The position numbers were made by a program, and so were the translations under genes. Positions 29,296 to 37,872 of a stretch of 64,000 nt of DNA are shown here, piece after piece. The stretch comes from Pseudoalteromonas xiamenensis (GTDB lineage: Bacteria; Pseudomonadota; Gammaproteobacteria; Enterobacterales; Alteromonadaceae). The notes beneath the pieces are model-generated. The model did no database searches, was not told the DNA's origin, and worked only from the letters and a program-made list of their open reading frames with translations. Position 1 is the first letter of the stretch. Each line of letters opens with the position of its first letter. The stretch is from positions 1-64,000 of the forward strand of contig NZ_CP099918.1 in the NCBI RefSeq assembly GCF_030994125.1, in the 5' to 3' direction.

Positions 29296-30198
29296 TTAGA
29301 TAATTGGCTGAGGATGAGCGGGACAATTATGACTTTCAACTTGAATAATGCTTTTGACTGCTCCAAATCGTTGTTTTAAAGACGTTTCTATGGCTATTTT
29401 ACACAGCTCGTCATGTTGCTCGAGCGTACAGTGGTGTTTTAAGACAATATGCGCACCAATAGTTACCACGCCAGACACTCGTTTAATGGTGACATTGTGA
29501 ACGCTATCTACATGCTCGGCTTCGAGTAAAGTATGCTCTACTTGCTCTAAGTTTGGTAAATCTTCTCTTTTTAACAGTCCCTTTAAACATACCCTGACAA
29601 CGCGCGCGCCGGTATATAAAACGAACAAAGATATGAACATACTCGAAATCACATCGATAACTTGCCAACCCGTGAAATGTAGCAACACACCGGCGATAAA
29701 CGTGGTGACGGTAGACAATAAGTCTAAGAATGAATGCAGGAACACTGCGTAGACATTGATGCTGTCTTTGCGGCCTTTATACAAAATCCAAGCGGAAAGA
29801 CCATGAAATAGAAACCCTATCGCTGATATCATGGACATCATGTAAGAGTTAATTTCAAAATCGTGCCCAGCGCCATGCGCTGACAACCTTTGTGTACCTT
29901 CGTATAAAATCAATACACTTATAGAGAGATACAATACACCATTAATAAGTCCACCGGTGTACTCGGCTTTTTTATGTCCTTCATCGAAATTTCGAGCCAG
30001 TTTGACTGCAAAAGTGGATGCTATAACAGCGATAAACAGTGAACTATTGTGGACAAATAAATGACCGGCATCCGCCAAAACGGCTAGTGAGTTTGAGTAG
30101 TAAGCCCCAAAAAGCTGAATAACCATAAAGGTACAAGTTATCGCTAATGCTAGCAGCAATCGGCGACGAGATGCTTCGTGAGTCGTAATACTGGTCAT
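29296..30198 (-). CDS. Second cation diffusion facilitator, altered TM2 site
   Basis: This 300-residue, six-TM transporter of the CDF family has TM5 H-x3-D (HSFLDLLST) and a cytoplasmic C-terminal domain ending in a Cys-His pair (SHNCPAH). TM2 reads DAGHLFVHNSSL, so the usual H-x3-D is H-x3-H: the Asp of the zinc site is replaced by His. It may change the metal choice or the proton coupling. ATG at 30198 begins MTSITTHEAS; an upstream in-frame start at 30246 is possible. The gene stands alone, far from the other metal export genes. Confidence 0.88.
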   Translation of the reverse strand: MTSITTHEASRRRLLLALAITCTFMVIQLFGAYYSNSLAVLADAGHLFVHNSSLFIAVIASTFAVKLARNFDEGHKKAEYTGGLINGVLYLSISVLILYEGTQRLSAHGAGHDFEINSYMMSMISAIGFLFHGLSAWILYKGRKDSINVYAVFLHSFLDLLSTVTTFIAGVLLHFTGWQVIDVISSMFISLFVLYTGARVVRVCLKGLLKREDLPNLEQVEHTLLEAEHVDSVHNVTIKRVSGVVTIGAHIVLKHHCTLEQHDELCKIAIETSLKQRFGAVKSIIQVESHNCPAHPQPII

Positions 30199-30430
30199 AG
30201 TTAGGTATAGGTTCTTTTGGCAGATAGTAATGATATACAGTATCAATTGTAACGCGAATTCCTCCTGTGCGCACTAAAATTAGCGCTGAGCGCTTTTAAT
30301 TTGGCCTAAACGCTCCTGAAATAGTGATATTGGACGGCAGAACACTCAAGATTCTCAGTACATTAAACATTAATCGCCGAGAAAATAAGCCCTAATTTAT
30401 CAAACCAACGTAATGGGCACCGTTTTTTCT

Positions 30431-31414
30431 CTATTCTTGAACCAAAGCATCAATTTGCCATCGTTCGATAATCCCATCCGAACTAACGGTCAGGATAGTA
30501 CCCGGCTTTTCTTCAATAATATCCAATACGAGCGCTTCCCCGCCGGAGGCATTGATAAACCAAGACCCTAACTCTTTGCCCGTCTCCTTGGACCAAATTG
30601 ATAGTTTTGATTTGGATGAGGTCGTTACAATATAAGGTCTCTCTTCAAGGATCAGCCCTTCTCTAAACCATCGAAAACGTTCAGGATACGAAAGCGTTGT
30701 TTTGATGTGCCCGCTTTTAACATCAAAATAGCGTTGATTATGTAATGCATCAGAGACGAATGCCGTATCAAGCGTTTTGGTTGCTGCGAGGGTGGTAACA
30801 CGCTTCTCAACATGAAATTCACTAAGCACAGTCGCATCACTGAACAACCATGTTGACACCACGCCATCAAGCCCAGCGCTCATGACCTGCTTACTGTCCG
30901 AATCCCAAATAAGATAAGCAACTTCACTTGAATGAGGTTTAAAGAGACGTTGTGATTTATCTTTAAATGATAACAGAACGATTGAGCCATCAGTCATCCC
31001 CACGCTGAGATATTCGTCATTGGGCGACATTGCAATACTTGCTATTCGCGCAAGAGGATCCGCACCACTTAGGCTAAAATATTGTTCAAGTTGACCCGTT
31101 TCAACGGACCAAAAGCTGAGTCGTTGCTCACCACCTACGACTATGTTTGTTTTTTGGTTAGTCAAAAGAAACGCTCTTGCAACCTCACCTATCTGGCTAA
31201 ACTCAAGTTGCATTCGCTTAGTACGACTTGATAGATCCCAGAGTTCTAGATTTTTACTTTGGGTGTACAAGAGAACTGATTGGCTATCCTTTGAAAAGGC
31301 GCCATAAATCACTTGTTCATTAACCAGTCCAAACGCATCATCCACCTTTTCAATTTGTTTTCCACCGCAACTCATCAGGAGTATGAAACTAAAGAGAATC
31401 GTTAAATTTCGCAT
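30431..31414 (-). CDS. WD40-like repeat lipoprotein, copy 2
   Basis: This 327-residue protein has a lipobox LLMSCGG (Cys near 17). It then carries beta-propeller-like repeats with WD40-style ends (LELWDLS, LSFWSVETG, LSIWSKETG). Its layout and many phrases match the upstream gene (SPNDEYLSVGMTDGSI against KFVAGMEDGAI; both end in SSDGIIERW or NTDGLIETW), so the two are tandem paralogues. It is an envelope protein of unknown role, probably a scaffold. It starts at ATG 31414, four bases after the stop of the first copy, with AAGGAATAG upstream. Confidence 0.8.
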   Translation of the reverse strand: MRNLTILFSFILLMSCGGKQIEKVDDAFGLVNEQVIYGAFSKDSQSVLLYTQSKNLELWDLSSRTKRMQLEFSQIGEVARAFLLTNQKTNIVVGGEQRLSFWSVETGQLEQYFSLSGADPLARIASIAMSPNDEYLSVGMTDGSIVLLSFKDKSQRLFKPHSSEVAYLIWDSDSKQVMSAGLDGVVSTWLFSDATVLSEFHVEKRVTTLAATKTLDTAFVSDALHNQRYFDVKSGHIKTTLSYPERFRWFREGLILEERPYIVTTSSKSKLSIWSKETGKELGSWFINASGGEALVLDIIEEKPGTILTVSSDGIIERWQIDALVQE

Positions 31415-31418
31415 GTCA

Positions 31419-32417
31419 CTATTCCTTATCCACACTATCCAGCAAAGGCGTCAAATTCCACGTTTCAATGAGGCCATCTGTATTCACGGTTACCATATGT
31501 GTTTTATCTGGTTGTGTTACAGCCAATACTGTTGCGCCATCCTTCATTGTTTGGCAAGACCATACACCAATTTCTCTACCTGACTTCAAATCCCAAAACG
31601 TAATTTGTGACTTACTAGAGGTCGTCATTAATAACTTGCCCGATTCGTCAAAATACGCTTCTCGAAAAGGCTTAAAACGAGAAATATAATCAAGTTTTAC
31701 AATAACATCGCCTGATTCAGCATCCAGAATTTGCTGTTCGTGTAAACCATCTGACACAAACACGCGATCTGCACTTTTGTTTACTGCCAGCGACGTAATA
31801 CGATGTTGGTACATGTTAGAATAAATCGCTTTCGGTTCGCCAAATTGCCACCTTGCAATTTGTCCGTCCAGAGAACCACTATATACAACGTCGCCATTAT
31901 TTGTTAATTGAATATGTGATACTTGCTGACGATGTGGCTGAAATTGATTATTAATCCCGGTGTCTAGCTGAGCCATATTAATCGCACCATCCTCCATCCC
32001 CGCAACAAATTTGAGTTTGTTTTCAGACAACGCTGATGCCGTTATTCGCGCCAGTGGCGAAATCCCCTGCATTCTAAGCTTACCGATGTATTCAAGTGGT
32101 TTTACTCTAAAAATCGCAACGTCATTTTCACCGATCACGAGGGCTATGCTGCCGTCTTTTGAGTATTCAACCTGCCGTGCTGGCTTGGGTAATTTGTCCT
32201 CGGGCAGAATAACGTCGACTTGCTTTGCACTAAAAGACCAAATTTTGACCTGCTGTTCATGGGTTAAGAAAAGTATTGACTCAGCATCACCTGAAAATTG
32301 AGCATCTAAAACGGGTTCACCCACAGAGATCGCAGCTTGATTGTTTAACCCTATTTTTTCTTGCCCACATCCAACGACTAAAAATGAGCAAAGAGCAAAA
32401 ACAATTAGCGTATTCAT
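31419..32417 (-). CDS. WD40-like repeat lipoprotein, copy 1
   Basis: This 332-residue protein starts MNTLIVFALC, with lipobox LVVGCG (Cys near 17). WD40-like blades include VKIWSFSAKQ, IARWQFGEP and ITFWDLKSGREIGVW. It is the upstream member of a tandem pair. A longer frame (MGFTRVFSTS...) begins at 32465 with GGAT before it; I prefer the shorter one because the signal peptide is then of usual length. Function is unknown; outer-membrane anchoring is inferred from the lipobox. Confidence 0.8.
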   Translation of the reverse strand: MNTLIVFALCSFLVVGCGQEKIGLNNQAAISVGEPVLDAQFSGDAESILFLTHEQQVKIWSFSAKQVDVILPEDKLPKPARQVEYSKDGSIALVIGENDVAIFRVKPLEYIGKLRMQGISPLARITASALSENKLKFVAGMEDGAINMAQLDTGINNQFQPHRQQVSHIQLTNNGDVVYSGSLDGQIARWQFGEPKAIYSNMYQHRITSLAVNKSADRVFVSDGLHEQQILDAESGDVIVKLDYISRFKPFREAYFDESGKLLMTTSSKSQITFWDLKSGREIGVWSCQTMKDGATVLAVTQPDKTHMVTVNTDGLIETWNLTPLLDSVDKE

Positions 32418-32840
32418 GCGTATATTGAAAAGGAGAGAAGTCGAGAATACTCGCGTAAAACCCATGCGTAATCCCAGTTAATGCAATTGAGTTGTTTAGA
32501 CTGCCATAATAAATCGGGTTAAGAAAGGATGTAACTGCTGGAGCAAGGTAAATTAGGTTCAAGTTAAGCGCCATTTGGCAAATCCACTCAAAGTCAGTTA
32601 CACCCAGCATGACCTTTTTTGTGGGGGTATTGTAGAAAGCGGAGACACTCAGGCAAGCTTAGCAGGCCAAACTGCTCACTACACACAAAAGTTAAAGCTA
32701 TGCACTTTGATTATAGTTCACCCATGCAAAAATCAAAATTATTTGAACGAAAATTATACTCATCTTGAAAATGCATTTATACCTTTGAATGTCACATTTA
32801 TCCGTTACAATATCGGCAAAGTAAACGTGGAGTTGCAAAC
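32418..32840. other. Gap between WD40 lipoprotein and nudB
   Basis: These 423 bases hold the divergent promoters. TTGAAT-15-TACAAT (32784-32810) is a possible nudB promoter with a short spacer. A 99-codon open frame on the + strand (32575-32874) overlaps nudB out of frame and looks unreal. No RNA gene was seen. Confidence 0.4.
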
Positions 32841-33290
32841 GTGCTTCGTCAACCTTTCTCCGTACTTGTTGTAATTTATAAACGTGATGGTGATTTTCTA
32901 CTAATTCAACGAGCAGATGACCCTGAGTTTTGGCAATCTGTCACTGGAGGCATAGAGCAGGGTGAGAAACCGATTGATACTGCAATACGAGAGTTGAAAG
33001 AAGAAACGGGTATTGATGCGCACAAGTTAAATCTTTCTGTCGTTCAACATAGTCATACCAATAGCTATGAAATCCGTCCTCAATGGCGCTATCGTTATGA
33101 GCCTGGTAACTACATTAATACAGAGTATGTGTTTAGTGTAGAGGTGCCAGAACACGTCACACTCGTCTTGAATCCGTCGGAACACACTGCCTATACTTGG
33201 TTACCCCAAAGACTCGCTGCGCAAAAAGCGTGGTCACCCAGTAACAAGAAAGAAATTATTGAACTTGAAATACAAACACATGCCATTTAA
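32841..33290 (+). CDS. nudB: Dihydroneopterin triphosphate diphosphatase (Nudix)
   Basis: This 149-residue Nudix hydrolase has a perfect Nudix box, starting GGIEQGEKPIDTA and continuing with REL-x-EETGI. NudB removes pyrophosphate from dihydroneopterin triphosphate in folate synthesis. The C-terminal EHTAYTWLPQRLA and size fit NudB. The start is GTG at 32841, with GGAG 8 bases before. Its last 35 bases overlap the end of the convergent methyltransferase gene. The usual aspS and ruvC neighbours are not in this window. Confidence 0.88.
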   Translation: MLRQPFSVLVVIYKRDGDFLLIQRADDPEFWQSVTGGIEQGEKPIDTAIRELKEETGIDAHKLNLSVVQHSHTNSYEIRPQWRYRYEPGNYINTEYVFSVEVPEHVTLVLNPSEHTAYTWLPQRLAAQKAWSPSNKKEIIELEIQTHAI

Positions 33291-33876
33291 TCGCGTCCCG
33301 ACCAAAAAAGTCCGCCTGCGCTTCTTTTTGGTAAATACACGATAAACCCTCACACCTTGCGGCATGCAACAATTGTTCAATTGCAATATTGGTCACGCCA
33401 CGTTGCTCGTTGTCCTGAACATCTTGAGACTCTCGCAAGCTAATCACGATAATGCCACCTTGAAGCAACAGTTGTGTAACGCGATAAAGTGAAGGTCTGA
33501 GCGCCCAAATTGGCAGATGATTTAAAACAGAGCTTAATAAAATAACATCGAACTGGATCCCTAGCTGCTCAGTAAAAAACATTCGAGGTAAGCTGTCTTC
33601 TAGCCAAAGAATGGGTAACGACCCGGAATAAGCCTCTCCCATCCTTTTTAACGTCGTCGCAGGCTCGACCGCAACCACGTATGGGTCATTGCCGTTTAAT
33701 GCAAAATACACCGCGTCTCGACCCGCTCCCGCACCAACGTCTAGAAAACGCGCTTGCGCTTTTCTCAAATACGGTTTCAACAAATGCAACCAATGAGCAT
33801 GTAGATATTCAAAATCAACAGCTTGATATTGATTTGCTAAGTCATAAGCATGAATATTGTAATAATCTTGCGACAT
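33256..33876 (-). CDS. SAM-dependent methyltransferase (class I)
   Basis: This 206-residue protein has motif I FLDVGAGAGRDAVYF, acidic motif II VAVEP, and LSSVLNHLP as motif IV. It looks like a Tellurite-resistance/UbiE-style small-molecule methyltransferase, substrate unknown. ATG at 33876 (MSQDYYN) is favoured. It ends inside nudB (35 shared bases, opposite strands). Confidence 0.83.
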   Translation of the reverse strand: MSQDYYNIHAYDLANQYQAVDFEYLHAHWLHLLKPYLRKAQARFLDVGAGAGRDAVYFALNGNDPYVVAVEPATTLKRMGEAYSGSLPILWLEDSLPRMFFTEQLGIQFDVILLSSVLNHLPIWALRPSLYRVTQLLLQGGIIVISLRESQDVQDNEQRGVTNIAIEQLLHAARCEGLSCIYQKEAQADFFGRDAIKWHVFVFQVQ

Positions 33877-34006
33877 CGTGTATCTCAAAAATCAAAAGCC
33901 GTTTAGTTATACGCGATGAAAATAACAAAATTATGACTCTCAACGGGGAACAGATTTCTTCGTGATGAGGTCTACTCATATAGTCGTTTGGCACAGGATA
34001 AATATC

Positions 34007-35113
34007 ATGCAGCTAGATTCACTTTCTACACCTTGTCTTCTCGTCGACAAAATGAGATTTATGAATAATATTTCTCGTCTTAAATCTCGATTGAGCGAAT
34101 TGGGCGTTGCTGCTCGCCCGCATTTAAAGACCCTAAAGTCTGTTGAAGCCGTTAAGTTTTTGTTGCCTTCATACGATAGCCCCTGCACCGTGTCGACGCT
34201 CAAAGAAGCGAAAGAATTCGTTGCTGCTGGTTATAGAAACATCACCTACGCAGTGGGTATCACCGCAGATAAACTACCTACTGTTCTTGAACTCCAACAT
34301 CAAGGTGCTCACATCAACATTCTCATCGACAATGCGGTTCAAGCCGAGGCTATTTTAGCGTTTTGCGAAACGAACCATTGCACGTTACATGTTTTGATTG
34401 AGATTGACTGTGATGGTATGCGAGCAGGCATCAAACCAACGGATGAACAACTAGGGAAAATAGCCCTAAAACTTGCCAGTCGAGGTTGCTTTGCTGGCGT
34501 TCTCACGCATAGCGGCGGTGCGTACTTATGCCAATCAGAAAGCGAGATCAAACAATTTGCCATACAAGAACGCATTGCTATAACTCAAGCTGCATCACGG
34601 ATCCGGTCAATGGGGTTACCTTGTAATACAGTCAGCGTAGGTTCAACGCCAACAGCACACCATGGTGAGGACTGGGAAGGTGTTACAGAAGTTCGAGCCG
34701 GCGTATACGTTTTCTTTGACTTGGTGATGGCAAACCTTGGAGTATGTGAATTAAAAGACATCGCGCTGTCCGTCGTTACTCGAGTAATTGGCCACAATGC
34801 CGAAAAGAATTGGTTGATTATTGATGCTGGCTGGATGGCATTATCAAAAGATCCTGGGGATGGTAAAAGTGGTTACGGTCTAGTCGAAAAGGCAAATGGA
34901 GACATCGTCGCGAGTGCAATGGTGAACAGCGTAAATCAAGAACATGGAATCATCCATTTACCGTCAACTGAGTTGCTTTCATCTTATCCCATAGGCTCTA
35001 TATTACGAATTTTACCAAATCATGCCTGCGCGACCGCTGCAATGCATGAAAGCTACCACGTTGTCGATCAGCGTGGTGAAATGACAAATTGGTCGAGATT
35101 TAATGGTTGGTAA
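34007..35113 (+). CDS. D-threonine aldolase/D-serine dehydratase-family PLP enzyme
   Basis: This 368-residue fold-type III PLP enzyme (alanine racemase-like N-domain) has the PLP lysine in RPHLKTLKS. The C-terminal metal site reads NHACATA: His near 339 and Cys near 341. From what I know of the family, His plus Asp marks Mn-dependent D-threonine aldolases, and His plus Cys marks zinc D-serine dehydratases of eukaryotes. So this enzyme is closer to the dehydratase type by that test, but it is annotated either way in bacteria. ATG at 34007 has AGGA 8 bases upstream. It is 55 bases before the DUF4336 gene on the same strand. Confidence 0.82.
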   Translation: MQLDSLSTPCLLVDKMRFMNNISRLKSRLSELGVAARPHLKTLKSVEAVKFLLPSYDSPCTVSTLKEAKEFVAAGYRNITYAVGITADKLPTVLELQHQGAHINILIDNAVQAEAILAFCETNHCTLHVLIEIDCDGMRAGIKPTDEQLGKIALKLASRGCFAGVLTHSGGAYLCQSESEIKQFAIQERIAITQAASRIRSMGLPCNTVSVGSTPTAHHGEDWEGVTEVRAGVYVFFDLVMANLGVCELKDIALSVVTRVIGHNAEKNWLIIDAGWMALSKDPGDGKSGYGLVEKANGDIVASAMVNSVNQEHGIIHLPSTELLSSYPIGSILRILPNHACATAAMHESYHVVDQRGEMTNWSRFNGW

Positions 35114-35168
35114 TCTCTAAGAAGCAACTATTATTAACGAGTACTTTACATTTAACCAAGGAGGTAAT

Positions 35169-35885
35169 ATGAAAAGTATTGACGAACATATCTGGATTGT
35201 CGATGGTAGTACCGTGCAATTTTTTACCATGCCTTTCACTACCCGAATGACCATTGTAAAACTCAGCAATGGCGATTTATGGATCCATAGTCCGATTGAA
35301 TTGACCCCTCAATTAAAACAGCAAGTCGAAAACTTAGGCTCTGTCCGTTATTTAATTGCACCAAATCATCTGCATCACCTATTTATGAAGCAGTGGCAAG
35401 ACGCTTATCCTGAAGCATTATCTTTTGGTACTGAAGAAGTGTTAAAGAAACGCGGTGATTTGTCCTTTACCGGTTCACTGGAGAAACTAGCAGAAACACC
35501 CTGGGCAAAAGAAATTGATTCTCATCTGTTCACTGGCTCTCCCGCAATGGAAGAGTGCGTGTTTTTCCACAAGTCCAGCCAAACTCTCATTGTGACTGAT
35601 TTGATTGAAAACTTTTCACCAAAAGCATTCGGTTCATTTAAACGCTTTATGGCATCTCTTGTTGGGGTATTGGCGCCTCACGGTAAAATGCCTTTAGACT
35701 GGCGACTTACATTCACCTTTCATAAGAAGGAAGCTAAAAAGCACATTGAGCACATTATCGCATGGCACCCTATGACAATCGTGATGGCACATGGTGTCAT
35801 TATTACTGAAAATGCCGTTGACTTCTTAATGGAATCATTTGATTGGCTTGAGCCATCGATATCGAAAGCGGAACAATTGAACTGA
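35169..35885 (+). CDS. DUF4336 protein (metallo-beta-lactamase-like)
   Basis: A 238-residue soluble protein that matches the DUF4336 pattern: it starts with a WIVDG turn and has a metallo-beta-lactamase-style core, LIAPNHLHHLF, then TLIVTDLIENF. The HNLHH cluster resembles a metal site but the second half of a normal metallo-beta-lactamase site is not clear. Function unknown. A strong ribosome site (AAGGAGG) comes before the start. It is followed by the hairpin terminator at 35891. Confidence 0.82.
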   Translation: MKSIDEHIWIVDGSTVQFFTMPFTTRMTIVKLSNGDLWIHSPIELTPQLKQQVENLGSVRYLIAPNHLHHLFMKQWQDAYPEALSFGTEEVLKKRGDLSFTGSLEKLAETPWAKEIDSHLFTGSPAMEECVFFHKSSQTLIVTDLIENFSPKAFGSFKRFMASLVGVLAPHGKMPLDWRLTFTFHKKEAKKHIEHIIAWHPMTIVMAHGVIITENAVDFLMESFDWLEPSISKAEQLN

Positions 35886-35890
35886 TTTTT

Positions 35891-35928
35891 AGTAACCCTT
35901 TTAGCGCGTTAAAAGGGTTACTATTTTT
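35891..35928 (+). terminator. Terminator of the DUF4336 gene
   Basis: A 13-bp perfect stem (AGTAACCCTTTTA / TAAAAGGGTTACT), 6-base loop, then ATTTTT. Confidence 0.88.
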
Positions 35929-35945
35929 CTACACCAACATAACGT

Positions 35946-36425
35946 TTACTGATCCAGTTCTTGCATTTTTTCGACTGGTGTAACCCAAAATATACCCACA
36001 TCCTTTTTAGTTACGCGTACAAACTGCCCTTTCAAAAGCGGCTGTGTACTTTTTACTTTCCAAGAAATACCTGAATAAGAAAACGTTACATTGTCGGAAT
36101 TAGGTTCCACATCTTCAACAAGTTGAAACTCAATATTTGCAAAGTCACTCGTCACAGCCGTTAAGTCTTGCTTGTTCTGCATTCGTTCAAGCGGTTTCCA
36201 TAACAACAGTGCCAAAACCACGGTTACAACTGCATTAAACGTAAGCGCTACTTCCCAACTTTCATTGATTAATCCCAAGTACATGGACAATGCACTGATG
36301 AGACAGGACAGCCCCAAAAACAACAATATAAAAGTAGCAAACCCAAATACTAGAATTTCGATGCACAAAGCGACAATACCTATTATGGCGATGCTTTCCC
36401 ATAGATTCTCAGTAAACCAGCTCAT
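35946..36425 (-). CDS. NfeD-family membrane protein
   Basis: This 159-residue protein has hydrophobic helices at about 10-75 followed by a small OB-like soluble domain (about 90-155), typical of short NfeD proteins. It follows the SPFH gene by 3 bases, and NfeD proteins work with SPFH partners at membrane microdomains. The pair is co-transcribed. A role in membrane quality control is inferred from the family. Confidence 0.88.
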   Translation of the reverse strand: MSWFTENLWESIAIIGIVALCIEILVFGFATFILLFLGLSCLISALSMYLGLINESWEVALTFNAVVTVVLALLLWKPLERMQNKQDLTAVTSDFANIEFQLVEDVEPNSDNVTFSYSGISWKVKSTQPLLKGQFVRVTKKDVGIFWVTPVEKMQELDQ

Positions 36426-36428
36426 TAC

Positions 36429-37382
36429 TTAGCCTTTTTGCGTTTTATTTAATGTATTGATAATAGACATACTTTGAGCAACTAAACTACTCGCGTCCGT
36501 CGCGCCATCCGGTAATAGAATGACCGAAGATTGTTTTGCAATCGCTTCTTTTGCTGCTATCGCTTTTGTTGCAAGGTCAAGCTGAATTGCTTTTTGACCT
36601 TCTACTGTGTTTGCTGCGTCACCCACTTGGCGCAGTGCCTGTGCTTGTGCCTCTGCAACCGCTAAAATTGCTCTTGCTTCACCCTCTGCTTTTAGGATCT
36701 GTTCGGCTTTATCCGCTTCTGCTGCAAGAACTTGTGCTTGTTTTTTACCTTCAGCAACGTTAATTGCTGCTTGTCTGTCGCCCTCGGATTCCAAAATTTG
36801 AGCTCGTTTTACACGCTCTGCTTTCATTTGGGCTTCCATGGCTTCCATTACTGAATTTGGTGGCACAATGTCTTTAATCTCATAACGCAAAACTTGAATA
36901 CCCCAAGGGTCGGAAGCTTGGTTAATCGCCGCAACGATATTCGTATTGAGTAAATCACGTTCTTCAAACGTTTTGTCTAATTCCATTTTGCCCAGCTCAC
37001 TACGCATGGTTGTTTGCGCAAGCTGTGTTACCGCAAAAATATGGTCATCTACACCATACGTGGCCTTATATGGGTCAAGGACGCGGAAATACAGCACGCC
37101 ATCGACGATAAGTGAAATATTGTCTTTCGTAATCGCAGACTGTGAAGGGACATCTATTGCTTGCTCTTTAAGGCTTCTGTCTGCGGCAACTCGATCGATA
37201 AATGGCACAATAAAATTCAAACCAGCCTCTTTTGTAGACTGGAATTTGCCAAACCGCTCAACTACCCACGCTCGGTTCTGTGGCACAAATTTAATACTGC
37301 TTTTCAAAACAATAATCACAAACAGCAATACAAAGAAATTAATGGTAAATACAAACTGTAAAAGTTGACTGACTGGGTCCAT
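36429..37382 (-). CDS. SPFH/Band 7 protein (QmcA/stomatin-like)
   Basis: This 317-residue protein has one N-terminal TM segment (residues 10-28), then the SPFH domain with VPQNRAWVVERFGKF and VPFIDRVAAD. A long Ala/Glu-rich coiled coil follows (about 190-270), then a short C-terminal tail. It forms large ring-like assemblies at the membrane, often controlling FtsH. ATG at 37382 has AGGA 7 bases upstream, so the extra N-terminal residues of the longer frame (37403) are not used. Confidence 0.93.
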   Translation of the reverse strand: MDPVSQLLQFVFTINFFVLLFVIIVLKSSIKFVPQNRAWVVERFGKFQSTKEAGLNFIVPFIDRVAADRSLKEQAIDVPSQSAITKDNISLIVDGVLYFRVLDPYKATYGVDDHIFAVTQLAQTTMRSELGKMELDKTFEERDLLNTNIVAAINQASDPWGIQVLRYEIKDIVPPNSVMEAMEAQMKAERVKRAQILESEGDRQAAINVAEGKKQAQVLAAEADKAEQILKAEGEARAILAVAEAQAQALRQVGDAANTVEGQKAIQLDLATKAIAAKEAIAKQSSVILLPDGATDASSLVAQSMSIINTLNKTQKG

Positions 37383-37545
37383 GTGAATTCCTCGATTAAA
37401 CACTAATTCAGTTCCTAAAATCAGCCTACCATGACTATTTCAATTAGCCTATAGATTCGTAAAACTATGCGATTCCACCTCAACGTTACTTTTTTGTAAA
37501 TTTTTTGTTTTTTGTGTTTGACTTATGAAATGGATCAGCTAATTT

Positions 37546-37645
37546 TAAGACTCGAAAGGAAAACTCGAGTTATCAACTCAACTCGTTTTGAAATACAGAC
37601 ACGTTTTAACCCAGTGAGTCTCAATGGGGCTGTTGCCCCTTTTTT
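37546..37645 (+). ncRNA. Candidate small RNA with its own terminator
   Basis: GGGGC-tgtt-GCCCC followed by TTTTTT (37626-37645) is a clear terminator for the + strand, yet no + strand gene precedes it (flanking genes are both on the minus strand). Upstream lies TTGACT (37518-37523), 16 bases, then TAATTT (37540-37545), a moderate promoter. A transcript of about 95-100 bases would fit, with an internal AACTCGAGTT palindrome. Confidence 0.4.
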
Positions 37646-37813
37646 CTATTTTCTAGTTAGGGTTTTCGTAGCCTTTGAAGAACAACAAAGGTTGCGACAC
37701 CTTTTTTGACGTTATTTACATTACCTATTCCTCGTTGGAAACTTTGCTAAAAAACTGCCTTACTCCATGTAATTCAATCACTTTAATAACGCCTTTTACT
37801 TTGGCCTGAACAT

Positions 37814-37840
37814 AAAAAAGCCACACCGGAGTGTGGCTTT
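37814..37840 (-). terminator. Terminator of ahpF
   Basis: A perfect 10-bp stem (AAAGCCACAC / GTGTGGCTTT) with CGGA loop, followed on the minus strand by T-rich DNA, 33 bases after the ahpF stop. Confidence 0.85.
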
Positions 37841-37872
37841 GCATTGCTTTTGGGTGTATTAGCAATGAATTC

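Larger units (their letters stand above)
37383..37872. other. Long gap between SPFH operon and ahpF
   Basis: The gap is 490 bases. The DNA is AT-rich and holds the SPFH promoter, the ahpF terminator at 37814, and a + strand terminator at 37626 with no gene in front of it (see the RNA candidate). A 66-codon frame (37512-37709) overlaps that terminator and is not convincing as a protein. Confidence 0.6.

Noticed and set aside
32575..32874. 99-codon open frame before nudB
   Set aside because: It overlaps the nudB start in another frame and has low protein-like composition.
37512..37709. 66-codon open frame between SPFH gene and ahpF
   Set aside because: It has no ribosome site, no family resemblance, and spans a strong terminator.
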